A stretch of 8,256 nucleotides of DNA from Robiginitomaculum sp. (GTDB lineage: Bacteria; Pseudomonadota; Alphaproteobacteria; Caulobacterales; Maricaulaceae). The stretch lies in the NCBI GenBank assembly GCA_002733485.1, contig NVVU01000014.1, positions 7,786-16,041 on the forward strand. Direction: 5' to 3'. The translations under genes and the position numbers were made by a program. The notes beneath the pieces are model-generated. The model ran no database searches, had not been told where the DNA came from, and saw nothing but the letters and a program-made list of their open reading frames with translations. How positions within the stretch are numbered: position 1 is the first letter of the stretch; each line of letters opens with the position of its first letter. This document shows positions 1 through 6,889 of this stretch, piece after piece.

Positions 1-287
1 TTTTCCAATATGAAACCATCAAAGTCGGGGCGCTGGACATTCCCGGCGAAAGTCACTGCATCCACACCAGCATCATGAAAATACTGGCCCATGGCAGCCA
101 TGTCAGAAATGGCAAATTCCTGGCACGGAAAGTTAGACCAATCCTGATCGGCAAACCCGCTTAGCTGCACGATGGAGATGCGTTTGGCCTTGGCAAGTGC
201 CTGTTGTGCCAACACCATGGGCAAATCACCGCCGCCTGCAACCAGGCCCAAATGTGACCAGTTCAGATTATTTTTATCAACGCTCAT
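1..287 (-). CDS. lpxI: UDP-2,3-diacylglucosamine pyrophosphatase LpxI, N-terminal part (cut by window edge)
   Basis: LpxI hydrolyses UDP-2,3-diacylglucosamine to lipid X plus UMP, the fourth step of lipid A synthesis. It replaces the unrelated LpxH in alphaproteobacteria and some other groups. Only the first 95 codons are present; the family is usually about 270-290 residues, so roughly the last two thirds lie beyond position 1. Visible family features are the N-terminal G-G-G-D-L-P motif at residues 18-23 following a short hydrophobic strand, and the F-A-G-N-V-Q-R-P-D-F segment at residues 80-89. The ATG at 287-285 was chosen because it precedes the G-G-G-D-L-P motif by the usual short distance. 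No strong Shine-Dalgarno sequence is seen, but the start lies inside the end of lpxA (11-base overlap), so translation is probably coupled. The position directly after lpxA supports the call. In many relatives lpxB follows, but it is not visible here. Confidence 0.93.
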   Translation of the reverse strand, partial: MSVDKNNLNWSHLGLVAGGGDLPMVLAQQALAKAKRISIVQLSGFADQDWSNFPCQEFAISDMAAMGQYFHDAGVDAVTFAGNVQRPDFDGFILE

Positions 288-1077
288 CAGGCATACACAA
301 GGAACGCAAAGAGCGTTCATTTATAAAGTCAATGATGTCCATGGCGGGGGTATCGCCTTTGTACAGTTTTTGTGCGCGCTTCAAACGATCATCAAACAGC
401 CCATCAGTATGGCAAAAAATCGCCTTATAGGCGGCGCGCGCTTGCCCAATGGCGGAGCGAGACATGGCCGTGCGCTGCATACCAACCACATTCAGTCCAT
501 TCAGACGGGCTGGATTTCCCGCAACCATTCCATAAGGGATAACATCATTTGCCAAATAAGCCTGCGCCCCGACAAAAGCATGGTGACCTATGCGCACAAA
601 TTGATGCACCCCGACCAAGCCACCAAGATTGACATAATCACCAACTTGCACATACCCGCCAATGGCCGCAGAATTAGAAAACGTCACATGATTACCAACC
701 ACGCAATCGTGCCCCACATGCGACCCAATCATGAAATACCCGTCATCACCAATGGTGGTAACCCCGTTACCAACAGCGGTACCCGGGTGCATGGTCACGT
801 GTTCGCGAATGATATTGCGCGCGCCAATGACGAGGCGTGTGGCCTCGCCCTTGTATTTTACGTCCTGAGGCGGCATGCCCAAAACTGCCTGAGGAAAAAC
901 CTCGCACCCTTTACCCAGGCTAACTGACGAGGCAATATGAGCATGTTCGTGCAAAATGACGCCATCGTGCAATTCAGCCCCACCCTTTACAATGCAAAAC
1001 GCGCTAATATGAACCCCGGTGCCCAGTTTGGCACCGCGCTCTACCAAGGCGCTGGGGTGAATAATAGTGTCACTCAT
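277..1077 (-). CDS. lpxA: UDP-N-acetylglucosamine O-acyltransferase LpxA
   Basis: LpxA transfers a (3R)-hydroxyacyl chain from acyl-ACP to the 3-OH of UDP-GlcNAc, the first step of lipid A synthesis, in the cytoplasm as a homotrimer. The 266-residue product (E. coli enzyme: 262) has a left-handed beta-helix of hexapeptide repeats over about residues 1-190, then a helical C-terminal domain. By ungapped alignment by eye with the E. coli protein (offset of 2), the catalytic base is His123 in G-H-D-C, and Asp72, Lys74, His120, His158 and Arg202 are conserved. Two positions differ: E. coli His144 is Tyr142 here, and the acyl-ruler Gly173 is Ala171. The frame stays open upstream to another ATG at 1122, but the ATG at 1077 begins the typical M-S-D-T-I-I-H-P N-terminus. 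It also forms an ATGA overlap with the fabZ stop, so the shorter form is preferred. No clear Shine-Dalgarno sequence is seen, and translational coupling to fabZ is likely. Confidence 0.97.
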   Translation of the reverse strand: MSDTIIHPSALVERGAKLGTGVHISAFCIVKGGAELHDGVILHEHAHIASSVSLGKGCEVFPQAVLGMPPQDVKYKGEATRLVIGARNIIREHVTMHPGTAVGNGVTTIGDDGYFMIGSHVGHDCVVGNHVTFSNSAAIGGYVQVGDYVNLGGLVGVHQFVRIGHHAFVGAQAYLANDVIPYGMVAGNPARLNGLNVVGMQRTAMSRSAIGQARAAYKAIFCHTDGLFDDRLKRAQKLYKGDTPAMDIIDFINERSLRSLCMPDER

Positions 1078-1550
1078 GCTTTGCCCGGAACCGCCATGGC
1101 ACTGAATATACACTGAGCACACAAGGCACCGTTCACGCGCACTTCACCTTCGTAGAAATGGATATTTCTGCGAATTTTGAGTAATTTTACCGGAATGCGC
1201 AAGTAATCCCCCGGGACAACCGGGCGTCTGAACTTGCCTTTTTCCACCCCCAGAAACATAATGGTCTGTTCCCCGGGTTTAAAATCCAGAGTTTTACTGG
1301 AAAGCAACGCCCCGGACTGCCCCATCGCCTCAATCAGTAAAACCCCCGGCATAACCGGGTTACCCGGAAAATGCCCCGGGAAGAAAGGCTCGTTAGAGCT
1401 AACGGCCTTGATGCCTGTAATGCTTTGACCTTCAACAAATTCTTCGGCCCGGTCTATCATCAAAAAGGGAAAGCGGTGGGGAAGATAATGGCAAACCTCA
1501 TCCAGATTGATGGATTGCCCACTTGCCGCGTGTTCCTCTGTTGCGATCAT
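1074..1550 (-). CDS. fabZ: (3R)-hydroxyacyl-ACP dehydratase FabZ
   Basis: FabZ removes water from (3R)-hydroxyacyl-ACP to give trans-2-enoyl-ACP in type II fatty acid synthesis. It therefore competes with LpxA and LpxD for the same hydroxyacyl-ACP pool, and its place between their genes reflects this. The 158-residue product is a single hot-dog fold. The signature P-H-R-F-P-F-L-M-I-D-R is at residues 24-34. The catalytic His60 lies in P-G-H-F-P-G-N-P-V-M-P-G-V, and the catalytic Glu74 in L-L-I-E-A-M-G-Q. The length is usual for the alphaproteobacterial family. The ATG at 1550-1548 overlaps the lpxD stop as ATGA. A good Shine-Dalgarno sequence, AGGGGG at 1563-1558, lies 7 bases upstream inside the last codons of lpxD, so the gene can be initiated efficiently as well as coupled. 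The stop overlaps the lpxA start in the same way. Confidence 0.97.
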   Translation of the reverse strand: MIATEEHAASGQSINLDEVCHYLPHRFPFLMIDRAEEFVEGQSITGIKAVSSNEPFFPGHFPGNPVMPGVLLIEAMGQSGALLSSKTLDFKPGEQTIMFLGVEKGKFRRPVVPGDYLRIPVKLLKIRRNIHFYEGEVRVNGALCAQCIFSAMAVPGKA

Positions 1551-2569
1551 TCTGATGCCCCCTTTTTGGCTGCAAGGTCGCGAAGAGCAATCTGTTCACG
1601 CATATAACGACGTAATGGGCGCGCCGGATGGCCGCCCCAAACCTCGCCAGCTGGAATGTTTTTCATTACGGCTGCCGCCGCAGCAATACGGACACCCGTA
1701 CCAACCTTGATATGATCGGCAACCCCTGCACGCCCCCCCATCATCACATCATTTCCCAAGATAGAACTGCCCGCTATGCCACAAAAAGACGCCAGCACAC
1801 AGTCGTCACCGATTTGAACATTATGAGAGATTTGCACAAGATTATCGAGTTTGGAGCGTGCACCGATGCGGGTCTGTCCAAACACCGCACGATCAACCGT
1901 AGAATTAGCGCCAATACGCACCGCATCACCAAGGTGTACAATCCCAAAATGAGCCGTAGAAACAATTCCTAACTCACCGGAAACCACCCCCAGTCCCGCT
2001 TCGCCAAGAACCGCGCCCGGGCGTATATCCACAGCATCCCCCATAATTGTGAACCCGATCACCGCGCCGGCCCCAATGACACAGTACTGCCCGAGCACAC
2101 AGCCTGGACCAATAACGGCGGATGGCCCAATGATCGACCCATCACCTATGTGAGCATCGGGGCCAATGCACGCACCGGCCCCGATCTGTACGTTTTTCCC
2201 CAAATGGGCATCAGGAGAGATGGAGGTCTCAGTAAAGTGTGCCTGTCTGGGCAGAACCAGTTGTGATGCCAGCGTATTAAAGGCCTCGTCCGGACGCGGA
2301 CATACGGCCACGGCCTGTGTCCCCAGTGCAATCAGGGTATCTTTTAAATCTTTAGTACAAAAGCATAACCCAGCCGAAAGAGAACTTAAGCCTTTCAGAT
2401 GCCTGGCACCACGAGCAAAGGTAATCTCATCGCTGCCTGCCATTTCAAGGGCCGCGACATCACGAAGGTTGAGCGTATCATTCCCATGTACCAGCGCCGC
2501 CCCAGTCGCCAGGGCGGCTGTGCGTACAGTTAGAGGTGCTTGCAGTCCATAAAAGCGTTTATCACTCAC
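1547..2569 (-). CDS. lpxD: UDP-3-O-(3-hydroxyacyl)glucosamine N-acyltransferase LpxD
   Basis: LpxD adds the second (3R)-hydroxyacyl chain, from acyl-ACP, to the 2-amino group of UDP-3-O-acylglucosamine, the third step of lipid A synthesis. The 340-residue product (E. coli: 341) has an N-terminal uridine-binding domain at about residues 1-108, hexapeptide repeats of the left-handed beta-helix at about 110-310, and a C-terminal helix. The catalytic base should be His249 in Q-I-S-H-N-V-Q-I-G, preceded by the conserved A-N-S-T-V-D-R stretch at 221-227; His286 matches a second conserved His. Two places look diverged by eye: the N-terminal uracil-stacking pair reads Phe51 and His57 (Tyr in E. coli), and the usual P-Q-x-G-R-V stretch reads A-H-F-G-I-V at 206-211. 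The start is GTG at 2569-2567, with GAGAGG 9 bases upstream, 24 bases after the skp stop. The stop overlaps the fabZ start by 4 bases. Confidence 0.96.
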   Translation of the reverse strand: MSDKRFYGLQAPLTVRTAALATGAALVHGNDTLNLRDVAALEMAGSDEITFARGARHLKGLSSLSAGLCFCTKDLKDTLIALGTQAVAVCPRPDEAFNTLASQLVLPRQAHFTETSISPDAHLGKNVQIGAGACIGPDAHIGDGSIIGPSAVIGPGCVLGQYCVIGAGAVIGFTIMGDAVDIRPGAVLGEAGLGVVSGELGIVSTAHFGIVHLGDAVRIGANSTVDRAVFGQTRIGARSKLDNLVQISHNVQIGDDCVLASFCGIAGSSILGNDVMMGGRAGVADHIKVGTGVRIAAAAAVMKNIPAGEVWGGHPARPLRRYMREQIALRDLAAKKGASE

Positions 2570-2578
2570 GCTGCGGCA

Positions 2579-2584
2579 CCTCTC
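2579..2584 (-). promoter_or_regulatory. Shine-Dalgarno sequence for the GTG start of lpxD
   Basis: The minus strand reads GAGAGG here, 9 bases before a GTG. This is the only good ribosome binding site near the beginning of the LpxD frame. The GTG gives an N-terminus of the normal length (M-S-D-K-R-F-Y-G-L), so it decides the start in the absence of a nearby ATG. Confidence 0.75.
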
Positions 2585-2593
2585 AGTTCTGTT

Positions 2594-3208
2594 TTACCTG
2601 CCCCGGGCTTGCGCTTGTTGCAGCTCTTGTTGTGTAGGTTTACGTGGCACCCGCACCCGATTAACCGGCGTTGTAGTAAGGGCAGCATCTATTTTGGCAA
2701 CAACGGCTTCGGTAACATCAACCGCTGCTGTACGATAGAGCGTAGCCTCGCCTGGTAGCAATATCTGGATATTTTTTTCCTTGATCACAGCATTAACCGC
2801 TGTTTCATAAGCCTTATAGGCCGGAGTCAAAGCTTGCTGCCGCGTAGCGTCCATTTGCCGTTGTTTCCAGTTTCCCAGTTCGGCCAACTGCTGACGCATT
2901 TCCTGGCCCCGACGTTGCAAATCCGTGCGGGTTCTAAGTGTTTCTGGTGACAGCGCTTTAATTTCAGCATTAAGCTGTTGAGCCTGTGTACGCAGAGGAG
3001 CCAGTTCTCCTTCAAACTCAGCATCTATCGTTTTATCAAGCGCCATAAGCTGATCGGCGATATAAATACCCACTTTTGATTTGGCGAGGGATAATTCCTG
3101 ACTGATAACCGCAACCTTGGTTCCGGTTTCTGCGGTTTGTGCATGTGCTGGCGACATTGAAAATGTGCCCAGCAGGGCAAGTGATATGCTTGCAATTAGA
3201 ATTTTCAT
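2594..3208 (-). CDS. skp: Periplasmic chaperone Skp / OmpH family protein
   Basis: Skp-family proteins are periplasmic trimers that hold unfolded outer-membrane proteins on their way from the Sec translocon to the BAM complex. The 204-residue product begins with a signal peptide: Lys2, a hydrophobic core at residues 3-18, and A-H-A before a likely cut after Ala23. A short beta strand, K-V-A-V-I-S at 31-36, then matches the family's trimerisation core. A long charged helical stretch rich in Gln, Leu, Arg and Glu at about residues 55-145 would form the tentacle-like coiled coil. It returns to the core through N-I-Q-I-L-L at 146-151 and V-D-V-T at 163-166. Past the usual end there is a proline- and arginine-containing tail (residues 179-204), longer than in E. 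coli Skp (161 residues with signal). A TTG at 3214 is in frame, but the ATG at 3208, 2 bases after the bamA stop, has the better-placed AAGG. Position between bamA and lpxD is typical. Confidence 0.9.
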   Translation of the reverse strand: MKILIASISLALLGTFSMSPAHAQTAETGTKVAVISQELSLAKSKVGIYIADQLMALDKTIDAEFEGELAPLRTQAQQLNAEIKALSPETLRTRTDLQRRGQEMRQQLAELGNWKQRQMDATRQQALTPAYKAYETAVNAVIKEKNIQILLPGEATLYRTAAVDVTEAVVAKIDAALTTTPVNRVRVPRKPTQQELQQAQARGR

Positions 3209-3210
3209 AA

Positions 3211-5664
3211 TCAAAACCTTGTTACCTGACTAAATCTGAATTTTGTTATATCGTCATAGACTTCACTCTTGATAATTCGAGAGAAGTCAAAACGGACTGG
3301 CCCAAACGGGGAATCCCAGAATACGGAAACTCCGGCTGAGCCTCGAATGGCAAGGTTATCCCGAACTGCAAAACGTGTTTGGTCAGAGACAACTTGGTCA
3401 ACGGAATCAAGCAAACCCAGAGTACCCCATTCGGTAAAGAGCGCGCCTCTAACTCCATATTGTTCTGGCAAACCTGTTGGAATGGTCAACTCTAATGCGC
3501 CAATCGCAAAAGCCTTGCCGCCCAGCGCCTGCCGTCCCAAATCTATTGTCCCGCCATTTCCATCATCCACAATTTCAACAATTCGCGGCCCGATGCCCGC
3601 TATATCAAACCCGCGAAATGACAGCCCACCTTTGAAGAAACGGTCGTTAATGCGCAGATCCTTACCGCCCCATCCCGTGATATAGCCAGCATTGATATGG
3701 CCACTGAGAGTAAAGTTCTTGATAATACCGCGAAATACATCGCCGGTCAGTGTTGAGCGCACATAACGCACATCCCCGCCAACACCTGCAATTTCCTGAT
3801 CAAAGGAAAGATTAAAGCCCCGTGTTGCATTTACAGGATCATTCCGCCGGTCCCAAATCAACGTATACCCGACCAAAGATGTCAGACGCCGACCGAGTTG
3901 CGAACAGATTTGCAATGAGGCCGTACAGGTCGTGAGCAAATTGCCACTGGCATCAAATTGAGGGTTACCAAAAAGATCCCTGGAAGCAATTTCCGGCGCT
4001 GTAATTTTATCACTACGGGCGGTATATCGCAAAAATAGCCGTGAATTTGAGGTTGTAGGAAACCCGATACGGACGCTACCGCCCAGTGAATTGGTTCTAA
4101 AGCCGGCCTCACGAATGAAATCTGATTTAATATTGAAAGCCTCAACGCCCGCCGAAAGGTTGCGCCCCAGAAACCTGGGTTCGGTAAAGCGAAGATCAAT
4201 CTGTTGCTGGCGTGAACTTGCAGAAATCGCAAAGCGTAAAAACTGCCCCCGTCCCCGGAAATTACGCTGAGTAATTGATACATCCACTAAAAATGAATTC
4301 ACCGACGAGAAGCCAAGTCCGAAAGACAGCTCCCCTGTTGGCTGTTCCTCAACGGTAACCTCAACAATGGCACGATCAGGTTTAGAGCCTGGTTTTTCAG
4401 TAACCTCAACGGTCTTAAAAAAGCCCAGTCCGCGGATCAGGTTTCGCGAACGGTCCAGTAACACGCGGTTAAAGGCGTCCCCTTCCACCAATTGAACTTC
4501 TCGGCGTATAACTCGATCCAGCGTCTGCGTATTGCCAACCACATCGATGCGTTCGACATAAACGCGGGGGCCTTCATTAACAACAAAATTAACGTCCACT
4601 GTACGCGTATCGCGATTTCGTGTGCGTTGTGGACGTACATCTACGAATGCGTACCCAGAAGCCCCTGCCGCAAAGGTAAGCGAATCCACCGCATTATCAA
4701 TTCTCTGGTTTTTATAGAGCGAGCCAGGCTTTATCCTGACAAACGCTTTTAGAAGTTTAGTATCGAGCGCATCCAGTTCTGACTCTACGGTCATCTTACC
4801 AAATTTGTATTTAATCCCCTCATCCACGGTGAAGGTAATAAAAAAGTCTTTCTGGTCTGGGGTTAGTTCCGCAACCGAAGACACAACACGAAAATCCGCA
4901 TAGCCTTTATCCCCGTAGAATTTACGCAATTCTTCGCGGTCGAATTCCAGCCGATCTGGATCATAATTATCATTTGATGTCAGAAATTTATACCAGCGAG
5001 ATTCCTTGGTTGCCACGATCCGGCGGAGTTCGGAATCTGTGTAAACCAGATTGCCCACAAAATTAATCCGACGGACATTGGTTACAGGCCCTTCGGAAAT
5101 CTCAAAAATCAGATCAACCCGATTCTGTGGCTGTTCAGCAACTTTTGGCGTTACCGTCGCAGCAAAATGCCCGGCCTGACGATATAGGGCCACAATGCGC
5201 TGGACATCCGCCTGCACCCGAGCACGAGTAAAAATTGACCGGGGTTGCGCTTCCACCTCATCACGCAATTTATCTTCTTTTAGCGCTCTGTTGTTCTCAA
5301 ATATAACCCGATTAACGATTGGATTTTCAACCACGGTAACAATCAGAGTATCACCGTCTTCGCGTATCGTTACATCCGCAAACAGACCTGTGGCAAAGAG
5401 TGTTTTCAGAGATAAATCTATCCGCGCCGGGTCAAACACATCCCCTGGGCCTAACAACAAATACGATTGCACAGTGCCAGGTTCCAGGCGCTGGTTACCC
5501 TGTACCATGATCTGACGTATTCGGGCTGCCGGTGCAGGCGCAGCGGCAGAAGACACCAGAGGTTCCGATGTCTGCGCAAAAACCGGCGCAGAAATCAGAG
5601 AAGAAATGCCTGCGATAAGCAAACATGCCAAGAGGCGTAGGCCAATATGCGGCAAATACATCAT
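3211..5664 (-). CDS. bamA: Outer-membrane protein assembly factor BamA
   Basis: BamA is the central Omp85-family component of the BAM complex, which folds and inserts beta-barrel proteins into the outer membrane. The 817-residue product has a signal peptide with likely cleavage after A-P-V-F-A at residue 30. A short Ala/Pro linker follows, then five POTRA domains at roughly 48-114, 115-194, 195-284, 285-366 and 368-443, each ending near a V-x-E/D-x-P/G stretch such as V-N-E-G-P at 362-366. The 16-stranded barrel spans about 445-817. The conserved loop-6 motif V/F-R-G-F/Y is F-R-G-F at 683-686, and the last residue is Phe, as expected for an outer-membrane beta-signal. Cys580 and Cys587 sit close together in a predicted surface loop. 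The length is in the usual range. Two adjacent ATG codons occur at 5664 and 5661; AAGG at 5674-5671 can serve either (6 or 9 bases). The gene is 8 bases after rseP and 2 bases before skp, its functional partner. Confidence 0.97.
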   Translation of the reverse strand: MMYLPHIGLRLLACLLIAGISSLISAPVFAQTSEPLVSSAAAPAPAARIRQIMVQGNQRLEPGTVQSYLLLGPGDVFDPARIDLSLKTLFATGLFADVTIREDGDTLIVTVVENPIVNRVIFENNRALKEDKLRDEVEAQPRSIFTRARVQADVQRIVALYRQAGHFAATVTPKVAEQPQNRVDLIFEISEGPVTNVRRINFVGNLVYTDSELRRIVATKESRWYKFLTSNDNYDPDRLEFDREELRKFYGDKGYADFRVVSSVAELTPDQKDFFITFTVDEGIKYKFGKMTVESELDALDTKLLKAFVRIKPGSLYKNQRIDNAVDSLTFAAGASGYAFVDVRPQRTRNRDTRTVDVNFVVNEGPRVYVERIDVVGNTQTLDRVIRREVQLVEGDAFNRVLLDRSRNLIRGLGFFKTVEVTEKPGSKPDRAIVEVTVEEQPTGELSFGLGFSSVNSFLVDVSITQRNFRGRGQFLRFAISASSRQQQIDLRFTEPRFLGRNLSAGVEAFNIKSDFIREAGFRTNSLGGSVRIGFPTTSNSRLFLRYTARSDKITAPEIASRDLFGNPQFDASGNLLTTCTASLQICSQLGRRLTSLVGYTLIWDRRNDPVNATRGFNLSFDQEIAGVGGDVRYVRSTLTGDVFRGIIKNFTLSGHINAGYITGWGGKDLRINDRFFKGGLSFRGFDIAGIGPRIVEIVDDGNGGTIDLGRQALGGKAFAIGALELTIPTGLPEQYGVRGALFTEWGTLGLLDSVDQVVSDQTRFAVRDNLAIRGSAGVSVFWDSPFGPVRFDFSRIIKSEVYDDITKFRFSQVTRF
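3217..3220 (-). promoter_or_regulatory. Shine-Dalgarno sequence for skp
   Basis: The minus strand reads AAGG 8 bases before the ATG at 3208-3206, inside the last codons of bamA. The spacing suits this ATG and is too short for the in-frame TTG at 3214-3212, so it favours the M-K-I-L start, which also gives a clean signal peptide. Confidence 0.65.
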
Positions 5665-5672
5665 GAGAAACC

Positions 5673-6857
5673 TTAGGAAAACAGTCGACCGATACTCTCA
5701 AACAGGCCGAAATAGCGCAAATCATTGAAAGTGGCAAACACCATCAGACTTAAAATCAGTGCAAGACCAACCTTAAATCCGACAAGTTGCGTATTTTCAC
5801 TCAACGGTCTGCCAGTTACAGCTTCGAATGCGTAGTACAACAAATGCCCGCCATCAAGTACGGGAACAGGTAATAAATTCACTAAACCAATGGCAACAGA
5901 CAAAAGCGCCGCAAGATTAATCAGATTGATAATGCGAAAAGCCAGGGAAACCGGTGCGCTTTGCACGTCTGCTGCCGGAGCGGTCCCTACCGCGCCGGTA
6001 TATGCAAAAATCCGTAACGGCCCGCCAAGCATATCAACTGACCCACGCCCACGGACCAACCTTCCCATAAACTTCAGTTGATCAGTAATACTGTTCCAAG
6101 TTTTGCTGGTCCCAGCCGCAACGGCTCCGATGGGCCCATAACGCTGATGCTCCACTACCCCCGTGGCGGCTCTGATCCCCAAATACCCGATGCGAATGGT
6201 ATTCCCCAATGGATCCGTTTGTTCCACTAAACCAGGTACTGCTGCCAGAGTGACGGACACGCCTGCGCGTTCTACTACAAAATTTACCGGCTCATTGGCA
6301 GCAATGGAAACAATGGCAGCAACATCAGCAAAGCTTTTTACTTTTCTGCCATCGGCCCTGACAATCAAATCGTCTTTCATAAAGCCTGCCAGGGCTGCCG
6401 GTGAATTGGGCTCTACGCTGTCAATGCGGGCCGGAATGCTGGACGATCCAAAAGACATAAGCAAAATGGCGAAAATTACGATCGCAAAAAGGAAGTTCAT
6501 GAAAGGACCGGCCGCCACAATGATGGACCGGCGCCAGACAGGTAGCAAATGAAACAAGTTACCATGCCCTTCGGACTGTGCCGCCTTGATCGCTTCAAAA
6601 TCCGGAGTGCTGGCCGCACCGGAATCGCCTGCAAATTTCACAAATCCACCAATTGGAAACAATGAAACCTGCCATAACGTGCCATAACGATCCGTTCGCT
6701 GAAACAGTCGTTTGCCAAACCCTATGGAGAATACATCGACTTTAGCCCCCAGCGCACGGGCCGCAAGAAAATGGCCCATTTCATGTACAAACACGATCAG
6801 TGTGAACACAAATACAAAGGAGAGTACGAACCCTGGCGTATGGATAATGGCCTGCAT
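5673..6857 (-). CDS. rseP: Site-2 intramembrane zinc metalloprotease RseP/MmpA
   Basis: RseP cuts transmembrane substrates inside the inner membrane. In E. coli it degrades the anti-sigma factor RseA during envelope stress, while the Caulobacter orthologue MmpA processes PodJ. The 394-residue product carries the zinc motif H-E-M-G-H at residues 25-29 in the first membrane segment (about 10-30), G-P-F-M-N at 117-121 in the second (about 112-136), one PDZ domain at about 137-210, and L-D-G at 334-336 (third zinc ligand Asp335) in a hydrophobic region at about 305-345. A last membrane segment lies at about 362-378. E. coli RseP has about 450 residues and two PDZ domains; the single recognisable PDZ and shorter length resemble MmpA. 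The ATG at 6857 is 32 bases after the dxr stop, with GAGAAGG at 6873-6867. The gene precedes bamA by 8 bases, linking envelope quality control with outer-membrane assembly. The natural substrate cannot be told from the window. Confidence 0.96.
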   Translation of the reverse strand: MQAIIHTPGFVLSFVFVFTLIVFVHEMGHFLAARALGAKVDVFSIGFGKRLFQRTDRYGTLWQVSLFPIGGFVKFAGDSGAASTPDFEAIKAAQSEGHGNLFHLLPVWRRSIIVAAGPFMNFLFAIVIFAILLMSFGSSSIPARIDSVEPNSPAALAGFMKDDLIVRADGRKVKSFADVAAIVSIAANEPVNFVVERAGVSVTLAAVPGLVEQTDPLGNTIRIGYLGIRAATGVVEHQRYGPIGAVAAGTSKTWNSITDQLKFMGRLVRGRGSVDMLGGPLRIFAYTGAVGTAPAADVQSAPVSLAFRIINLINLAALLSVAIGLVNLLPVPVLDGGHLLYYAFEAVTGRPLSENTQLVGFKVGLALILSLMVFATFNDLRYFGLFESIGRLFS

Positions 6858-6866
6858 ACAGTAAAA

Positions 6867-6873
6867 CCTTCTC
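6867..6873 (-). promoter_or_regulatory. Shine-Dalgarno sequence for rseP in the dxr-rseP gap
   Basis: The 32-base gap at 6858-6889 is the longest in the window. Its minus strand contains GAGAAGG 9 bases before the rseP ATG. No hairpin followed by a T-run and no convincing -35/-10 pair fits in the gap, so it looks like a plain translation start rather than a promoter or terminator. Confidence 0.7.
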
Positions 6874-6889
6874 AGTTAATCATTCTTGT

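Noticed and set aside
172..927. Plus-strand open frame of 251 codons opposite lpxA and the start of lpxI
   Set aside because: It lies antisense to two firmly identified genes, has no ribosome binding site that I can see, and its product has no recognisable domain, membrane segment or normal composition. Long antisense frames often arise opposite hexapeptide-repeat genes.
277..1122. Longer LpxA starting at the ATG at 1122
   Set aside because: The extra 15 residues would lie inside fabZ, are unlike known LpxA N-termini, and the ATG at 1077 gives the standard beginning and an ATGA overlap.
1547..2569. Possible recent duplication linking lpxD and lpxA
   Set aside because: Both encode left-handed beta-helices with hexapeptide repeats, but this is an ancient family relationship found in all lipid A producers; there is no nucleotide repeat between them that I can see.
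782..2607. Six CCCGGG palindromes (at 782, 1210, 1272, 1375, 2016 and 2602) and none in the rest of the window
   Set aside because: The hexamer is expected about twice in 8.2 kb at even base composition, so this is a mild excess. It falls in Pro/Gly-rich coding sequence (FabZ and the hexapeptide repeats) and needs no regulatory explanation.
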